Shown: positions 16,322-25,410 of the stretch, piece after piece
How positions within the stretch are numbered: position 1 is the first letter of the stretch
Layout of the letters: each line of letters opens with the position of its first letter
Source: Paenibacillus sp. A3
Lineage (GTDB): Bacteria; Bacillota; Bacilli; Paenibacillales; NBRC-103111
NCBI RefSeq assembly: GCF_001399685.1
Contig: NZ_JTHN01000117.1
Coordinates: forward strand, 1 to 34,742
Reading direction: 5' to 3'
Length of the DNA stretch: 34,742 nucleotides
Made by a program: the position numbers and the translations under genes
The notes under the pieces: generated by a model
Databases searched by the model: none
The model's input: only the letters and a program-made list of their open reading frames with translations
Told to the model about the DNA's origin: nothing

Positions 16322-16930
16322 ATGATCGCCATCATCGATTACGGCATGGGCAACCTGCACAGCGTCGCTTCGGCGGTGGAACGGCTCGGCTACCGCGGCG
16401 TAATCGTTTCGGACGAGCAGGAGCTGCTTCAGGCGGAAGGAGCTATTCTTCCCGGCGTAGGGGCGTTCGGCGATGCGATGGACCATCTGCGCGAATCGAA
16501 GCTGGATGCGGCCGTGAAGCGTTATGCGGACAGCGGTAAGCCGCTGCTTGGGATCTGTCTGGGCATGCAGCTCTTATTTACCCGCAGCGAAGAGCACGGT
16601 CTGCATGAGGGGCTGAACCTGCTGCCCGGAGACGTCGTCCGCTTCCAAGGCGATTACAAGGTGCCTCACATGGGGTGGAACAAACTGGAATTTCGGCAAG
16701 CAAGCCCGCTGTTTGAAGAGGTAGAAGAGGGGCATGTGTACTTCGTTCACTCGTTTCATGTAAAGCCGGAGCAGCCGGGCGATCTGCTGGCGGTAACGGA
16801 TTACTATCAGCAGGTGACGGCCATCGTCGGCCGCAATAACGTATTCGGGATGCAGTTTCACCCCGAAAAAAGCGGCAGCGTCGGCATGAAGCTGCTCGGC
16901 AATTTTCTTGCGCTGTGTATGCGTAAATAG
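16322..16930 (+). CDS. hisH: Imidazole glycerol phosphate synthase, glutaminase subunit
   Basis: A 202-residue class I glutamine amidotransferase that delivers ammonia to HisF. The catalytic triad is Cys79 (GICLGMQ), His180 and Glu182 (FHPEKSG). The oxyanion-strand motif '[10 protein letters not shown]' is at 44-53. It begins three bases after hisB. Confidence 0.97.
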   Translation: MIAIIDYGMGNLHSVASAVERLGYRGVIVSDEQELLQAEGAILPGVGAFGDAMDHLRESKLDAAVKRYADSGKPLLGICLGMQLLFTRSEEHGLHEGLNLLPGDVVRFQGDYKVPHMGWNKLEFRQASPLFEEVEEGHVYFVHSFHVKPEQPGDLLAVTDYYQQVTAIVGRNNVFGMQFHPEKSGSVGMKLLGNFLALCMRK

Positions 16931-17027
16931 ACACGCTTCGCCAGCCGTGCGCTTGGCTCCGGCTTGCCGGGTCGGGCTTTCAAACGATCGGCGCGATTCA
17001 TATTTCCAAGGTTGGAGGAACGTTTTC

Positions 17028-17756
17028 ATGTCTTCATTCATCATTTATCCCGCCATCGACATTCGCGGGGGCAAGTGCGTGCGCCTGATCCAGGGCGATT
17101 ACAATCAGGAAACCGTGTATAACGAAAATCCGCTGGAGGTCGCCAAAGCTTGGGAAGCGCAAGGAGCCAAATGGATTCATCTCGTCGATCTGGACGGAGC
17201 GAAGGCGGGCTATCCGGTCAACGACAAGCTGGTCGGCGATATCGCCAAAGCCGTGAACGTTCCGGTACAGCTCGGGGGCGGCTTGCGCACGGAAGCGGAC
17301 GTGGATCATATTTTGTCGCTCGGCGTTTCGCGCATCATTCTCGGGACGGCGGCCATCGAAAACCGCGAGTTCGTGAACCGGGTGCTTCAGAAGCACGGGG
17401 ACAAAGTCGCCATCGGCATCGACGCCCGGGACGGATATGTAGCGACCCGCGGCTGGCTCGAAACGTCCGCGGTCAAAGCGGATGAGCTTGCCGCAGAGCT
17501 GGCGAAGGAAGGCGCGAAGACGTTTATTTTTACGGATATTTCGCGCGACGGCATGATGGGCGGTCCGAACGTGGAGGCGATCGTCCATTTGGCGAAGGTA
17601 TCGGGGCAGTCGGTGATCGCTTCCGGCGGCGTAAGCCGTTACGAGGATTTGGAGCGGCTGGCGCAGCATGCGGCGGACGGCGTGGGCGGCGCCATCGTCG
17701 GCAAGGCGCTGTACACCGGCAGCATCAAGCTGGAGGAAGCGCACGGACGGATATAA
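17028..17756 (+). CDS. hisA: ProFAR isomerase HisA
   Basis: A 242-residue (beta/alpha)8 barrel that performs the Amadori isomerisation of ProFAR to PRFAR. The catalytic aspartate near the end of strand 1 is Asp11 (PAIDIRGG), and the phosphate-binding loops 'LGGGLRT' and 'ASGGVS' are present, as is 'FTDISRDGM'. The start is set by TTGGAGGAACG; a longer frame from 16908 begins inside hisH. The 97-base gap to hisH is the largest inside the his operon and holds no clear terminator. Confidence 0.96.
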   Translation: MSSFIIYPAIDIRGGKCVRLIQGDYNQETVYNENPLEVAKAWEAQGAKWIHLVDLDGAKAGYPVNDKLVGDIAKAVNVPVQLGGGLRTEADVDHILSLGVSRIILGTAAIENREFVNRVLQKHGDKVAIGIDARDGYVATRGWLETSAVKADELAAELAKEGAKTFIFTDISRDGMMGGPNVEAIVHLAKVSGQSVIASGGVSRYEDLERLAQHAADGVGGAIVGKALYTGSIKLEEAHGRI

Positions 17757-17777
17757 AGGCAGAAAGGAGGACGGCAT

Positions 17778-18536
17778 ATGCTGGCCAAACGGATCATCCC
17801 TTGTCTGGACGTGAAGGACGGGCGGGTCGTCAAGGGAGTCAATTTTGTCAATTTGCGCGATGCCGGCGATCCGGTCGAGCTCGCATCGATCTATGACCGC
17901 GAAGGAGCCGACGAACTGGTGTTCCTGGACATCTCCGCCTCCCATGAGGGACGGGCGACGATGGTCAACGTCGTGCAGCAGACGGCCGGTCAAATTACGA
18001 TTCCGTTCACGGTCGGCGGCGGAATCTCGAGCGTGGATGACATGAAAAGGCTGCTGCGGGCGGGCGCGGACAAAATCGGCATCAACACGGCTGCGGTCCG
18101 CAATCCTCAGCTTGTGTCCGACGGCGCGCGCCGCTTCGGCTCGCAGTGCATCGTCGTCGCGATCGACGCCCGGTACAACCCGGAGTGGAACGAATGGGAA
18201 GTGTTCACCCACGGCGGACGCAACGGCACGGGCATCCGGGCGCTCGAATGGGCCAAGCGGATCGAAGAGCTTGGCGCCGGCGAAATTTTGCTGACGAGCA
18301 TGGATGCGGACGGCACGAAGGACGGGTTTGACCTGCGGCTCACGCGGGCGGTTTCGGAGCTCGTATCGATTCCGGTTATTGCCTCCGGCGGAGCGGGGAA
18401 GAAGGAGCATTTCTACGACGTGTTTGCGGAAGGCAAGGCGGACGCGGGGCTGGCCGCCACGATTTTTCACTACAAAGAGATGACGATCGAAGAGGTTAAA
18501 GACGACCTCAGGCATAAAGGGGTGGAGGTCCGGTGA
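17778..18536 (+). CDS. hisF: Imidazole glycerol phosphate synthase, cyclase subunit
   Basis: A 252-residue barrel that uses ammonia from HisH to convert PRFAR to imidazoleglycerol phosphate and AICAR. Catalytic Asp11 (PCLDVKDG) and Asp130 (VAIDARY) are both present at the standard positions, with phosphate loops 'VGGGIS' and 'ASGGAG'. It overlaps hisI/E by four bases (GTGA). Confidence 0.97.
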   Translation: MLAKRIIPCLDVKDGRVVKGVNFVNLRDAGDPVELASIYDREGADELVFLDISASHEGRATMVNVVQQTAGQITIPFTVGGGISSVDDMKRLLRAGADKIGINTAAVRNPQLVSDGARRFGSQCIVVAIDARYNPEWNEWEVFTHGGRNGTGIRALEWAKRIEELGAGEILLTSMDADGTKDGFDLRLTRAVSELVSIPVIASGGAGKKEHFYDVFAEGKADAGLAATIFHYKEMTIEEVKDDLRHKGVEVR

Positions 18537-19216
18537 GCGGGCAAACGGCAGGAACCTTAGAAGAGTTAACGGCGGCCATCAAATGGGACGCGAGCGGCCT
18601 CGTGCCGGCCATCGTACAGGATGCGGCAAGCAAGGACGTGCTGATGATGGCCTATATGAATCAGGAGTCGCTGAAGCTGACATTGGAGTCGGGCGAAACG
18701 TGGTTTTGGAGCCGTTCGCGCAGCGAGCTGTGGCATAAAGGCGCGACATCCGGCCATGTGCAGAAGGTCAAGGCTTTGAAATACGATTGCGACGGCGACA
18801 CGCTGCTGGTGCTTGTAGATCAGGCGGGGCCGGCTTGCCATACCGGGCGCTACAGCTGCTTCTACAACGAAGTGAAGCTCGGAGCTTTGGCTGACGGCGG
18901 AGAAGCGGCAGCAGAATCGCAGTCTGCAGATCGTTTTGCCATGCTCGGCCGACTGGAGTCGGTGATCGCGCAGCGCGACGCGGAACGGCCGGAAGGCGCG
19001 TATACGACGTATCTGTTTGAAAAAGGCATCGATAAAATATTGAAAAAAGTCGGCGAGGAAACGGCCGAGGTCATCATCGCGGCGAAAAACCGCGACAACG
19101 ACGAGCTGCGGTACGAAGCGAGCGACCTTATTTTCCATCTGATGGTGCTGCTGCGCGAAGCGAAGCTGCCGCTTGATGAGGTTATGCGCGAGCTGGACCG
19201 CCGACACAAAAAATAA
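18533..19216 (+). CDS. hisI: Bifunctional PR-AMP cyclohydrolase / PR-ATP pyrophosphatase
   Basis: A 227-residue fusion. The HisI cyclohydrolase domain (about 1-125) has the zinc and magnesium motifs 'YDCDGDTLL' and '[13 protein letters not shown]'. The HisE pyrophosphohydrolase domain (about 135-227) has '[15 protein letters not shown]' and '[12 protein letters not shown]'. It catalyses steps 2 and 3 of histidine synthesis. GTG start overlaps hisF by four bases. HisIE fusions are common in Firmicutes. Confidence 0.96.
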   Translation: MSGQTAGTLEELTAAIKWDASGLVPAIVQDAASKDVLMMAYMNQESLKLTLESGETWFWSRSRSELWHKGATSGHVQKVKALKYDCDGDTLLVLVDQAGPACHTGRYSCFYNEVKLGALADGGEAAAESQSADRFAMLGRLESVIAQRDAERPEGAYTTYLFEKGIDKILKKVGEETAEVIIAAKNRDNDELRYEASDLIFHLMVLLREAKLPLDEVMRELDRRHKK

Positions 19217-19284
19217 TGGCGTCGAAGAAGGGGCAGGCTGGTGACCATGCCGCCCTCCGTCGCCTAAAAGGAGAATTCACCCGA

Positions 19285-20112
19285 ATGCGCATCGATTATC
19301 ATACGCACCATGTGCGGTGCGGACATGCGTCGGGAGAGCTGGAGGAGTACGTGCTGAAGGGCATTGAGATCGGACTGGACCAACTGGGGCTGTCCGATCA
19401 CATGCCCTTGCTGCATGTCGACCCGGCTTCCTATTACCCGGGCATGGCTATGCCGATGGACGAACTGCCGAACTATGTGGAAGAAGCGCTGCGTTTGCAG
19501 CAGAAATACAAAGACCGGATCGATATCCGAGTCGGACTCGAAGGCGATTATATCGAAGGATACGAAGCGGAAATCGAGCGGATCATTAAAGCCTACCCGT
19601 GGGATTATGTGATCGGGTCCGTTCATTTTCTCGGCGAATGGGACATTACGGATTACCGGCAGACGGACGGCTGGAAGGAGCGGGACGCCTACGAGGTCTA
19701 CGTTCAATATTACGACGCGGTCTGTAAAGCGTGCCGGACCGGTTTTTACGACTACATCGGGCACATCGACGTGATCAAGCGGTTCGGCTTCAAGCCGGAG
19801 CAGAGTGTGGAGCACTTGGAGCGTCAGGCGCTGGAAGCCGTCCGGGAGGCGGGAATGGCCATCGAGCTGAATGCATCGGGCCTGCGCATGCCGGTTGGGG
19901 AAATGTTCCCAAGCCGACGCATGCTGGAATACTCCCGTGAGCTGGGAATTCCTGTAACGCTCGGATCGGACGCACACCAGCCGGACCGGCTCGCACAGTA
20001 CCTTGACCAGGCGACCGACCTGCTGCAGCAGGAAGGATTTAACGAATTAGCCACATTTAAAAGCAGGAAACGCACCATGGTGCCTATTGGATTCGCTTCA
20101 TTTCATGTATAA
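19285..20112 (+). CDS. hisJ: Histidinol-phosphatase, PHP type
   Basis: A 275-residue PHP-domain phosphatase that releases histidinol from histidinol phosphate. Metal-binding motifs are 'DYHTHHVRCGHA' at the N-terminus, 'GLEGDYIEGYE', 'GSVHFLGEWD', 'IGHIDVIKRF' and 'GSDAHQPDRL' near the end. The ATG at 19285 is chosen because AAAAGGAG lies upstream and the conserved 'RIDYHTH' follows at once; the longer frame from 19216 overlaps hisI. It completes the pathway set in this operon except for hisC. The stop codon overlaps the likely promoter of the next gene. Confidence 0.93.
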   Translation: MRIDYHTHHVRCGHASGELEEYVLKGIEIGLDQLGLSDHMPLLHVDPASYYPGMAMPMDELPNYVEEALRLQQKYKDRIDIRVGLEGDYIEGYEAEIERIIKAYPWDYVIGSVHFLGEWDITDYRQTDGWKERDAYEVYVQYYDAVCKACRTGFYDYIGHIDVIKRFGFKPEQSVEHLERQALEAVREAGMAIELNASGLRMPVGEMFPSRRMLEYSRELGIPVTLGSDAHQPDRLAQYLDQATDLLQQEGFNELATFKSRKRTMVPIGFASFHV

Positions 20113-20113
20113 T
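20087..20113 (+). promoter_or_regulatory. Possible promoter of the PRPP synthetase gene
   Basis: A perfect TATAAT lies at 20108-20113, overlapping the hisJ stop codon. The best -35 match is TTGGAT (20087-20092) at a short 15-base spacing, so the element is uncertain. A leader of about 105 bases would precede the gene. Confidence 0.45.
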
Positions 20114-20225
20114 GGGGACGTGGGCATTTTAAATATTGTGTAAACCGGCCAACCGGAGCCTTTTTAGAGAAGGTCCACCCATCGTCAAATGACCCATTGT
20201 AACATAAGCAAAAGCGGAGGTAACC

Positions 20226-21176
20226 ATGTACAGCGACAAAATGAAGATTTTCTCGGGTTCGTCCAACCCGAAACTGGCGGAGCGCATATGCGAAGAGCTT
20301 AAAGTGCCGCTTGGCAAAATCAAGCTTTCCCGATTCAAGAGCGGGGAAATTTATTGTCTCTACGAAGAAAGCATTCGGAACTGCGACGTCTTTCTGGTGC
20401 AAACGTTCTCTCATCCGATCAACGAGAATTTCATGGAGCTTCTCGTCATGATGGATGCGGCCAAGCGGGCTTCGGCGAGAACGATCAATCTTGTCGTTCC
20501 TTACTATGGTTATTCCCGCCAAGAGCGCAAAGCCGCGCCTCGGGAACCGATCTCGGCCAAGCTGGTGGCGGACCTGCTGACGGCAGCGGGTGCGGACCGT
20601 GTCATCACGATCGATCTGCATGCCCCGGCGATTCAAGGCTTCTTCAACATCCCTGTGGACCATTTGACTGCGCTGGACTTGGTTAGCGATTACATTAAAA
20701 AGCTTAACATCCAAAACCCGATCATCGTCTCCCCGGATGCGGGACGCGCGACAACAGCCGAGAAGATGGCGAACATTCTCGATGCGCCGTTTGCGATGAT
20801 GATCAAGAAAAGACCGGCTCACAACGAAGCGGTCATTACGCATGTCATCGGTGATGTAGCCGGCCGCACGCCGATCATCATCGAGGATCTGATCGATACC
20901 GGCTCGACCATCGTCAACGTCGTGGAAGGCCTGAAGGAACGCGGAGCCCACGACGCTTATGTCTGTGCGACGCACCCGGTATTCTCCGGCCCGGCCTTGC
21001 AGCGACTGGATCATCCGAACATCAAGGAAGTCGTTATTACGGACTCCATCGCTATTCCGGACCACCATCCTAACCGATTCCGGGTGCTCTCGGTTGCCCA
21101 TCTGCTTTCGGACGCGATCAACATCATCATGTCCGGCGGTTCGCTCAGCTCGCTGTTCAAATACGGCGGCGTATAA
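20226..21176 (+). CDS. prs: Ribose-phosphate pyrophosphokinase (divergent paralog)
   Basis: A 316-residue enzyme of the PRPP synthetase family, making PRPP from ribose 5-phosphate and ATP. The catalytic 'DLHA' (130-133), the 'YYGYSRQERKA' segment (93-103) and the flexible-loop Lys-Lys-Arg (194-196) are conserved. Two normally near-invariant loops differ: 'SPDHGG' of canonical Bacillus Prs reads SPDAGR (169-174), and the PRPP loop 'DDIIDTAGT' reads EDLIDTGST (220-228). It may therefore be a second Prs alongside a canonical one elsewhere. It follows the his operon directly and could feed HisG. The ATG follows GCGGAGG. Prs family membership is certain; the specialised role is inference. Confidence 0.88.
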   Translation: MYSDKMKIFSGSSNPKLAERICEELKVPLGKIKLSRFKSGEIYCLYEESIRNCDVFLVQTFSHPINENFMELLVMMDAAKRASARTINLVVPYYGYSRQERKAAPREPISAKLVADLLTAAGADRVITIDLHAPAIQGFFNIPVDHLTALDLVSDYIKKLNIQNPIIVSPDAGRATTAEKMANILDAPFAMMIKKRPAHNEAVITHVIGDVAGRTPIIIEDLIDTGSTIVNVVEGLKERGAHDAYVCATHPVFSGPALQRLDHPNIKEVVITDSIAIPDHHPNRFRVLSVAHLLSDAINIIMSGGSLSSLFKYGGV

Positions 21177-21210
21177 TAATTATTACCACACGACTCCGGC
21201 TGTCGAAACC

Positions 21211-21240
21211 TTACGGTTTTGGGCCGGATTGTGTTATACT
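21211..21240 (+). promoter_or_regulatory. Promoter of the TPR gene
   Basis: TGT-TATACT is an extended -10 (21232-21240), with a weak -35 TTACGG (21211-21216) 18 bases upstream of TATACT. It lies about 100 bases before the start codon. Confidence 0.5.
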
Positions 21241-21339
21241 TAGGAATCATTATTACTCCGGCGATGTAGAAATGAAGCTCTGAAATGCACAGGCGGGTTT
21301 CTCATGTAATTCCGGACGGGTCACGGAGGTGCCTGAATT

Positions 21340-23088
21340 ATGGAGAAGAAAAAACGTGTGCTGCCGAAACCCAGCACCAATGTCATACCGATGAAAATGG
21401 ACGCCACGTTCTTTTTCGAAAAAGCCGTTCAGTCCTTGGACCGTTATCATTATGATAAGGCATTGAAATATTTTCGTCGTGCGGCTGAGTACGAGCCGGA
21501 AAACCCGGTTAATCACTGCAACTTGGCCGGGCTGCTGTCCGAGATGGGAAATTACGAGGAATCCAACCGCATTTTGCAGCACGTATTGGACCGGATCGAT
21601 CCGACGATGACGGAATGTTATTTCTATATGGCGAACAATTTTGCCAACATGGAAAATTACGAATCGGCGGAAAAAGCGATTATTCATTACCTTGAGAACG
21701 ATCCGACCGGACAGTTTCTGGAAGAGTCCGAGGAAATGATGGAACTGCTAAGCTACGAGTTGGACCGCCCTGCGAAGCTGTCGACGATCAAGAGCCGGGA
21801 AGGCTTGTTCGATCACGACCGGGCACGCTCGATGCTGGAGGAAGGAAAGTTCTCCGAAGCGGTGCGTCTCTTGGAAAATATCATCAGCAAGCATACCGAT
21901 TTTATGGCCGCGCGCAACAATTTGGCCTTGGCATACTATTATATGGGGCATTTCGACAAGTCGGTCGACATGATCCGGCAAGTGCTGGAGATGGAGCCCG
22001 GCAATTTGCATGCGCTCTGTAACCTGGCAATCTTTTACCAGCATTTCGGCGACCGGGAGAGCTTGGCCGAATTGCTTGAAGTGCTGCGCAAAACGTACCC
22101 GTTCCATCAGGACCACGTCTTTAAGCTGGCTACGACGATGGGGATCTTAAACGAGCATGAGAAAGCGTTCCGTCTGTTCAAGCGGCTGTTGAAAACGGGC
22201 GAAGCGGGTCTCGATCCCTGCTTGTTCCATTACACTGCGGTAGCTGCTTACAATACCGGGCGGTACGAAGAAGCTCAGCGGCAGTGGAAGCAGGCGGAGA
22301 AATTCGATCCGGGATCGGAAATTCCGAAGTTCTATCTGAACTTGCTGGATAAGCACCGGGAGGAAACGAGAAAGCCTCCGGTCAGCTATCACTACCATCT
22401 GCCGTTCGAGGAACAATTTCGCGGGCTGGAGCGCGCCGAGGGCGGACTGCCGGAGCATATGAAGCGCGATCCGCTTGTCCGGTCGTCGTTCTTCTGGGCG
22501 CTGCGTCACGGAGACGGGGATACGAAGCTGCAGGTGATCCAAGCGTTCGGGTTGATTGCGGACGACGAAGTGAAAGACGCGCTCACGGAATTTATTATGC
22601 TGCCGGACGAGGACGACTACTTGAAGCAGGTGGCGATCTTCGTGCTGCGCAGCATCGGGATGAAGGAGCCGCTGACGGCCATGCTGAACGGCAAGCGGAC
22701 GACGGTCGCGCCGTCGCCGTTCTCTCCGGGGCTTCCCGTGTGGGAGAGCAAGTGGCAGGCCATTATGGAGACGGCGCTGCGGCATATGGCCCGGCGTTAC
22801 GATATGGTGCAGCAGTACGATTTGCAGACGCTTTGGGTAGAATATTTATCGCGGGTATTTCCGAACGTGCCCAAGATGACCAAGGTCGAAGGCTGGGCGG
22901 CTGCGCTTGAATATTTGACGGCGAAGATGCACCGGCGTCCGATCAGTTACCATGAGGCTGCGGAGCGTTACGGGGTCTCTGTGGCGACGGTAAGCAAGAA
23001 TGCGAAGCTGATCGACGAAGCTTGCGGTTTGAAAGAGAAAATGGACGCCATTTTCAAAAAATTAACCGGCATGGAGTCTCGATCTTAA
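21340..23088 (+). CDS. TPR-repeat protein (YvcD-like) with HEAT-like and HTH-like parts
   Basis: A 582-residue cytoplasmic protein. Several tetratricopeptide repeats fill residues 20-340, e.g. 'ALKYFRRAAEYEPENPVNHCNLAGLLSEMG' type segments and 'ARNNLALAYYYMGHFDKSVDMI' type segments. A HEAT-like stretch follows at about 385-450 (LQVIQAFGLIADDEVKDAL). The C-terminus ends in a helix-turn-helix-like segment 'YHEAAERYGVSVATVSKNAKLI'. TPR domains mediate protein contacts; no enzyme motif is present. Position directly before trxB matches yvcD in Bacillus. The mixture of TPR and a putative DNA-binding end suggests a regulator or scaffold, but function is unknown. Confidence 0.85.
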   Translation: MEKKKRVLPKPSTNVIPMKMDATFFFEKAVQSLDRYHYDKALKYFRRAAEYEPENPVNHCNLAGLLSEMGNYEESNRILQHVLDRIDPTMTECYFYMANNFANMENYESAEKAIIHYLENDPTGQFLEESEEMMELLSYELDRPAKLSTIKSREGLFDHDRARSMLEEGKFSEAVRLLENIISKHTDFMAARNNLALAYYYMGHFDKSVDMIRQVLEMEPGNLHALCNLAIFYQHFGDRESLAELLEVLRKTYPFHQDHVFKLATTMGILNEHEKAFRLFKRLLKTGEAGLDPCLFHYTAVAAYNTGRYEEAQRQWKQAEKFDPGSEIPKFYLNLLDKHREETRKPPVSYHYHLPFEEQFRGLERAEGGLPEHMKRDPLVRSSFFWALRHGDGDTKLQVIQAFGLIADDEVKDALTEFIMLPDEDDYLKQVAIFVLRSIGMKEPLTAMLNGKRTTVAPSPFSPGLPVWESKWQAIMETALRHMARRYDMVQQYDLQTLWVEYLSRVFPNVPKMTKVEGWAAALEYLTAKMHRRPISYHEAAERYGVSVATVSKNAKLIDEACGLKEKMDAIFKKLTGMESRS

Positions 23089-23124
23089 TATAAAGATCAA
23101 GAAGATGCGATAGGAGGAACCTCT

Positions 23125-24072
23125 ATGTACAAATCGATCGTAATCGGAACCGGCCCGGCGGGACTTACGGCTGCCATTTATTTGGCCCGCGCCAACCTGA
23201 ACCCGCTCGTCATCGAAGGACCGGAACCGGGCGGGCAATTGACGACGACCACCGAAGTCGAGAACTTCCCGGGGTTCCCGGAAGGAATCATGGGCCCGGA
23301 GCTCATGGACAACATGCGGAAGCAAGCGGAGCGTTTCGGCGCCGAGTTCAAAACGGGCTGGGTGAACAAGGTCGATCTGTCCAAGCGTCCGTTCAAGCTG
23401 AATGTGGAAGGCCTCGGCGATATCGAAGCCGAATCGCTCATCATCTCGACTGGCGCTTCGGCGAAGCTGCTCGGCATTACGAACGAGAAGGAAAGCATCG
23501 GCCGCGGCGTCAGCACCTGTGCAACGTGCGACGGCTTCTTCTTCCGAGGCAAGAAGATCATTGTCGTGGGCGGCGGCGACTCGGCGATGGAGGAAGCGAA
23601 CTTCCTGACCCGTTTTGCGACGGAAGTGCGCCTGGTGCACCGCAGAGACGAGCTGCGTGCCTCCAAAATCATGCAGGACCGCGCGCGCCAAAACGAAAAA
23701 ATTACATGGAGCCTGAATCGCACGCCTCTGGAAGTCATTTCCGGAGAAAAAGGCGTAACGGGCTTGAAGGTGAAAAACAACGAGACCGGCGAAGAGGAAA
23801 TTATCGAAACCGACGGCATCTTTGTAGCGATCGGCCACAAGCCGAACACGGACTTCCTCGGCGGGCAAATCGTCACGGACGAAGTCGGTTACATTTTGGT
23901 CAAGCCGGGAACGTCTCTGACCAACGTCGAAGGCGTCTTTGCCTGCGGCGACGTGCAGGACAGCAAGTACCGCCAAGCGATTACGGCGGCCGGCAGCGGC
24001 TGTATGGCGGCGCTCGACTGCGAGAAGTTCCTGGAAGGGCATATGGTGCACGACTGGAGCAAGTCCCTGTAA
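23125..24072 (+). CDS. trxB: Thioredoxin-disulfide reductase
   Basis: A 315-residue NADPH- and FAD-dependent reductase that keeps thioredoxin reduced. FAD-binding GTGPAG is at residues 8-13, the redox pair CATC at 132-135, the NADPH loop GGGDSA at 149-154 and the second FAD motif 'GVFACGDVQD' near 271-280. The start follows TAGGAGG, 36 bases after the TPR gene, so both are probably co-transcribed. A strong terminator follows. Confidence 0.97.
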   Translation: MYKSIVIGTGPAGLTAAIYLARANLNPLVIEGPEPGGQLTTTTEVENFPGFPEGIMGPELMDNMRKQAERFGAEFKTGWVNKVDLSKRPFKLNVEGLGDIEAESLIISTGASAKLLGITNEKESIGRGVSTCATCDGFFFRGKKIIVVGGGDSAMEEANFLTRFATEVRLVHRRDELRASKIMQDRARQNEKITWSLNRTPLEVISGEKGVTGLKVKNNETGEEEIIETDGIFVAIGHKPNTDFLGGQIVTDEVGYILVKPGTSLTNVEGVFACGDVQDSKYRQAITAAGSGCMAALDCEKFLEGHMVHDWSKSL

Positions 24073-24083
24073 CAACGCCATTT

Positions 24084-24114
24084 AGGCGTGGAACTCTGCG
24101 TTCTGCGCCTTTTT
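24084..24114 (+). terminator. Terminator after trxB
   Basis: An 11-bp stem AGGCGTGGAAC/GTTCTGCGCCT (G-U pairs included) with the loop TCTGC is followed by a T-run, 12 bases after the stop codon. Confidence 0.88.
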
Positions 24115-24234
24115 CATGCTTAAAAAAATTACCTTCCGTCTTAAGCCTCTTCCGTGATTAAGCGACTGGAAAGCGGTCATTGACACTTTCTCGACACACT
24201 CTCGGAGGAGTCTCCGGCTTCCCCATGGCTAATC

Positions 24235-24263
24235 TTGACCTTCTAGGTAGGTTGCCTTATAGT
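24235..24263 (+). promoter_or_regulatory. Promoter of the glucokinase gene
   Basis: TTGACC (24235-24240) and TATAGT (24258-24263) are 17 bases apart, 52 bases before the chosen start codon. It agrees with the terminator just upstream, making glk a separate transcription unit. Confidence 0.72.
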
Positions 24264-24314
24264 TGGAACAGGAGCTTACAGATAACGGATAGGGTACGAG
24301 GTGATTCGACAGGT

Positions 24315-25265
24315 ATGGGAGAACGTGTTTATGTAGGAGTCGATTTGGGAGGAACCGCGATTAAAGTCGGATTATGCGACGAGCAGGGCAAGCTGCTGCA
24401 AACGTACGAAGGTCCGACCGGTACCGAACATGGCGCAGAGGTAGTGCTGGAAAATATCGCGCAGTATGTGCGTAAGCTGGTTGACGAATCTCCATATGAA
24501 TGGGAGCAAGTCGCCGGCATCGGTGCGGGAATCGCCGGGTTCATGGATATTCCCGAAGGCTTCATCAAGCTGTCGCCCAACCTGGGCTGGCGCAACGTGC
24601 CGGTCAAGAAGATTCTGGAAGAGAAGCTTGGCAAAACGGTCAAAATCGACAACGACGCTAATGTCGCTGCGCTTGGAGAAGCATGGAGCGGCGCAGGCGC
24701 GGGCATTCCGAATGTCGTCTGCTATACGCTGGGCACCGGAGTAGGTGGCGGGGTCATTATCCATGGCCGCATCTATCAGGGTTACAATGGCATGGCCGGC
24801 GAGCTCGGCCACATGGTTGTCGTGCCGGATCTCGAGGCAATCGAATGCGGCTGTGGCAAGAAAGGCTGTCTGGAGACCGTATCGTCGGCGACAGGCATCA
24901 TCCGCATGGCCAAAGAAGCCGTGGAGCGGGGCGAGCATACGTCTCTGGCGCTTGTCGAGAACATTATGGCGAAAGACGTGTTTGACGCGGCCAAAACGGG
25001 CGACGAAACGGCGCTGCGGATCATTAACCGCGCCGCGCTGTATCTCGGCAAATCGATGGCGGCGATTTCCGTCGTTCTGAACCCGCAGCGCTTTATCGTG
25101 GGAGGCGGCGTATCCAAGGCAGGTGAGATCCTGTTCGATGCGATTCGTAAGTACTACAACGAGCATGCCCAAGAGACAGCCAAAGAAGGCGTGGACATCG
25201 TCCCGGCCGTTCTCGGCAACGATGCCGGCGTCGTCGGCGCAGCGGGCCTCAACCTGCACAGCTAA
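24315..25265 (+). CDS. glk: Glucokinase, ROK family
   Basis: A 316-residue ROK sugar kinase that phosphorylates glucose to glucose 6-phosphate. The phosphate loop DLGGTAIKVG lies at 10-19, the catalytic region 'IDNDANVAALGE' at 111-122, 'GTGVGGGVI' at 140-148, and the ROK zinc site uses His166 (ELGH) with Cys178, Cys180 and Cys185 (CGCGKKGC). No N-terminal helix-turn-helix is present, so it is a kinase and not a ROK repressor. The ATG at 24315 is chosen because the conserved 'YVGVDLGGT' follows and GAGGTG lies upstream; the 45-residue longer frame would cover the promoter. Confidence 0.95.
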   Translation: MGERVYVGVDLGGTAIKVGLCDEQGKLLQTYEGPTGTEHGAEVVLENIAQYVRKLVDESPYEWEQVAGIGAGIAGFMDIPEGFIKLSPNLGWRNVPVKKILEEKLGKTVKIDNDANVAALGEAWSGAGAGIPNVVCYTLGTGVGGGVIIHGRIYQGYNGMAGELGHMVVVPDLEAIECGCGKKGCLETVSSATGIIRMAKEAVERGEHTSLALVENIMAKDVFDAAKTGDETALRIINRAALYLGKSMAAISVVLNPQRFIVGGGVSKAGEILFDAIRKYYNEHAQETAKEGVDIVPAVLGNDAGVVGAAGLNLHS

Positions 25266-25316
25266 AGGCAGGCGACCGACCTGCACGGCTCATGAAGCCT
25301 GCGCATCGGTCCAGCA

Positions 25317-25350
25317 TCCGCTGAAGCCCGGAAACCCGGGCCGGATTTTT
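25317..25350 (+). terminator. Probable terminator after glk
   Basis: TCCG (25317-25320) and GCCCGG (25326-25331) pair with CCGGGC (25336-25341) and CGGA (25342-25345), with a five-base bulge on the left, and are followed by TTTTT. Confidence 0.6.
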
Positions 25351-25410
25351 ACGTATAAACAACCGGCGCGACAAATTTCAAAGCGCCAACAGATAGATAT
25401 ATAGCGAAGG

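Noticed and set aside
17034-18515. A 493-residue minus-strand frame opposite hisA and hisF
   Set aside because: Both genes on the plus strand are certain by active-site motifs; the long antisense frame is a by-product of GC-rich codon bias.
24180-24314. In-frame 45-residue extension of glucokinase
   Set aside because: It overlaps the TTGACC/TATAGT promoter and lacks the compact N-terminus of ROK kinases.
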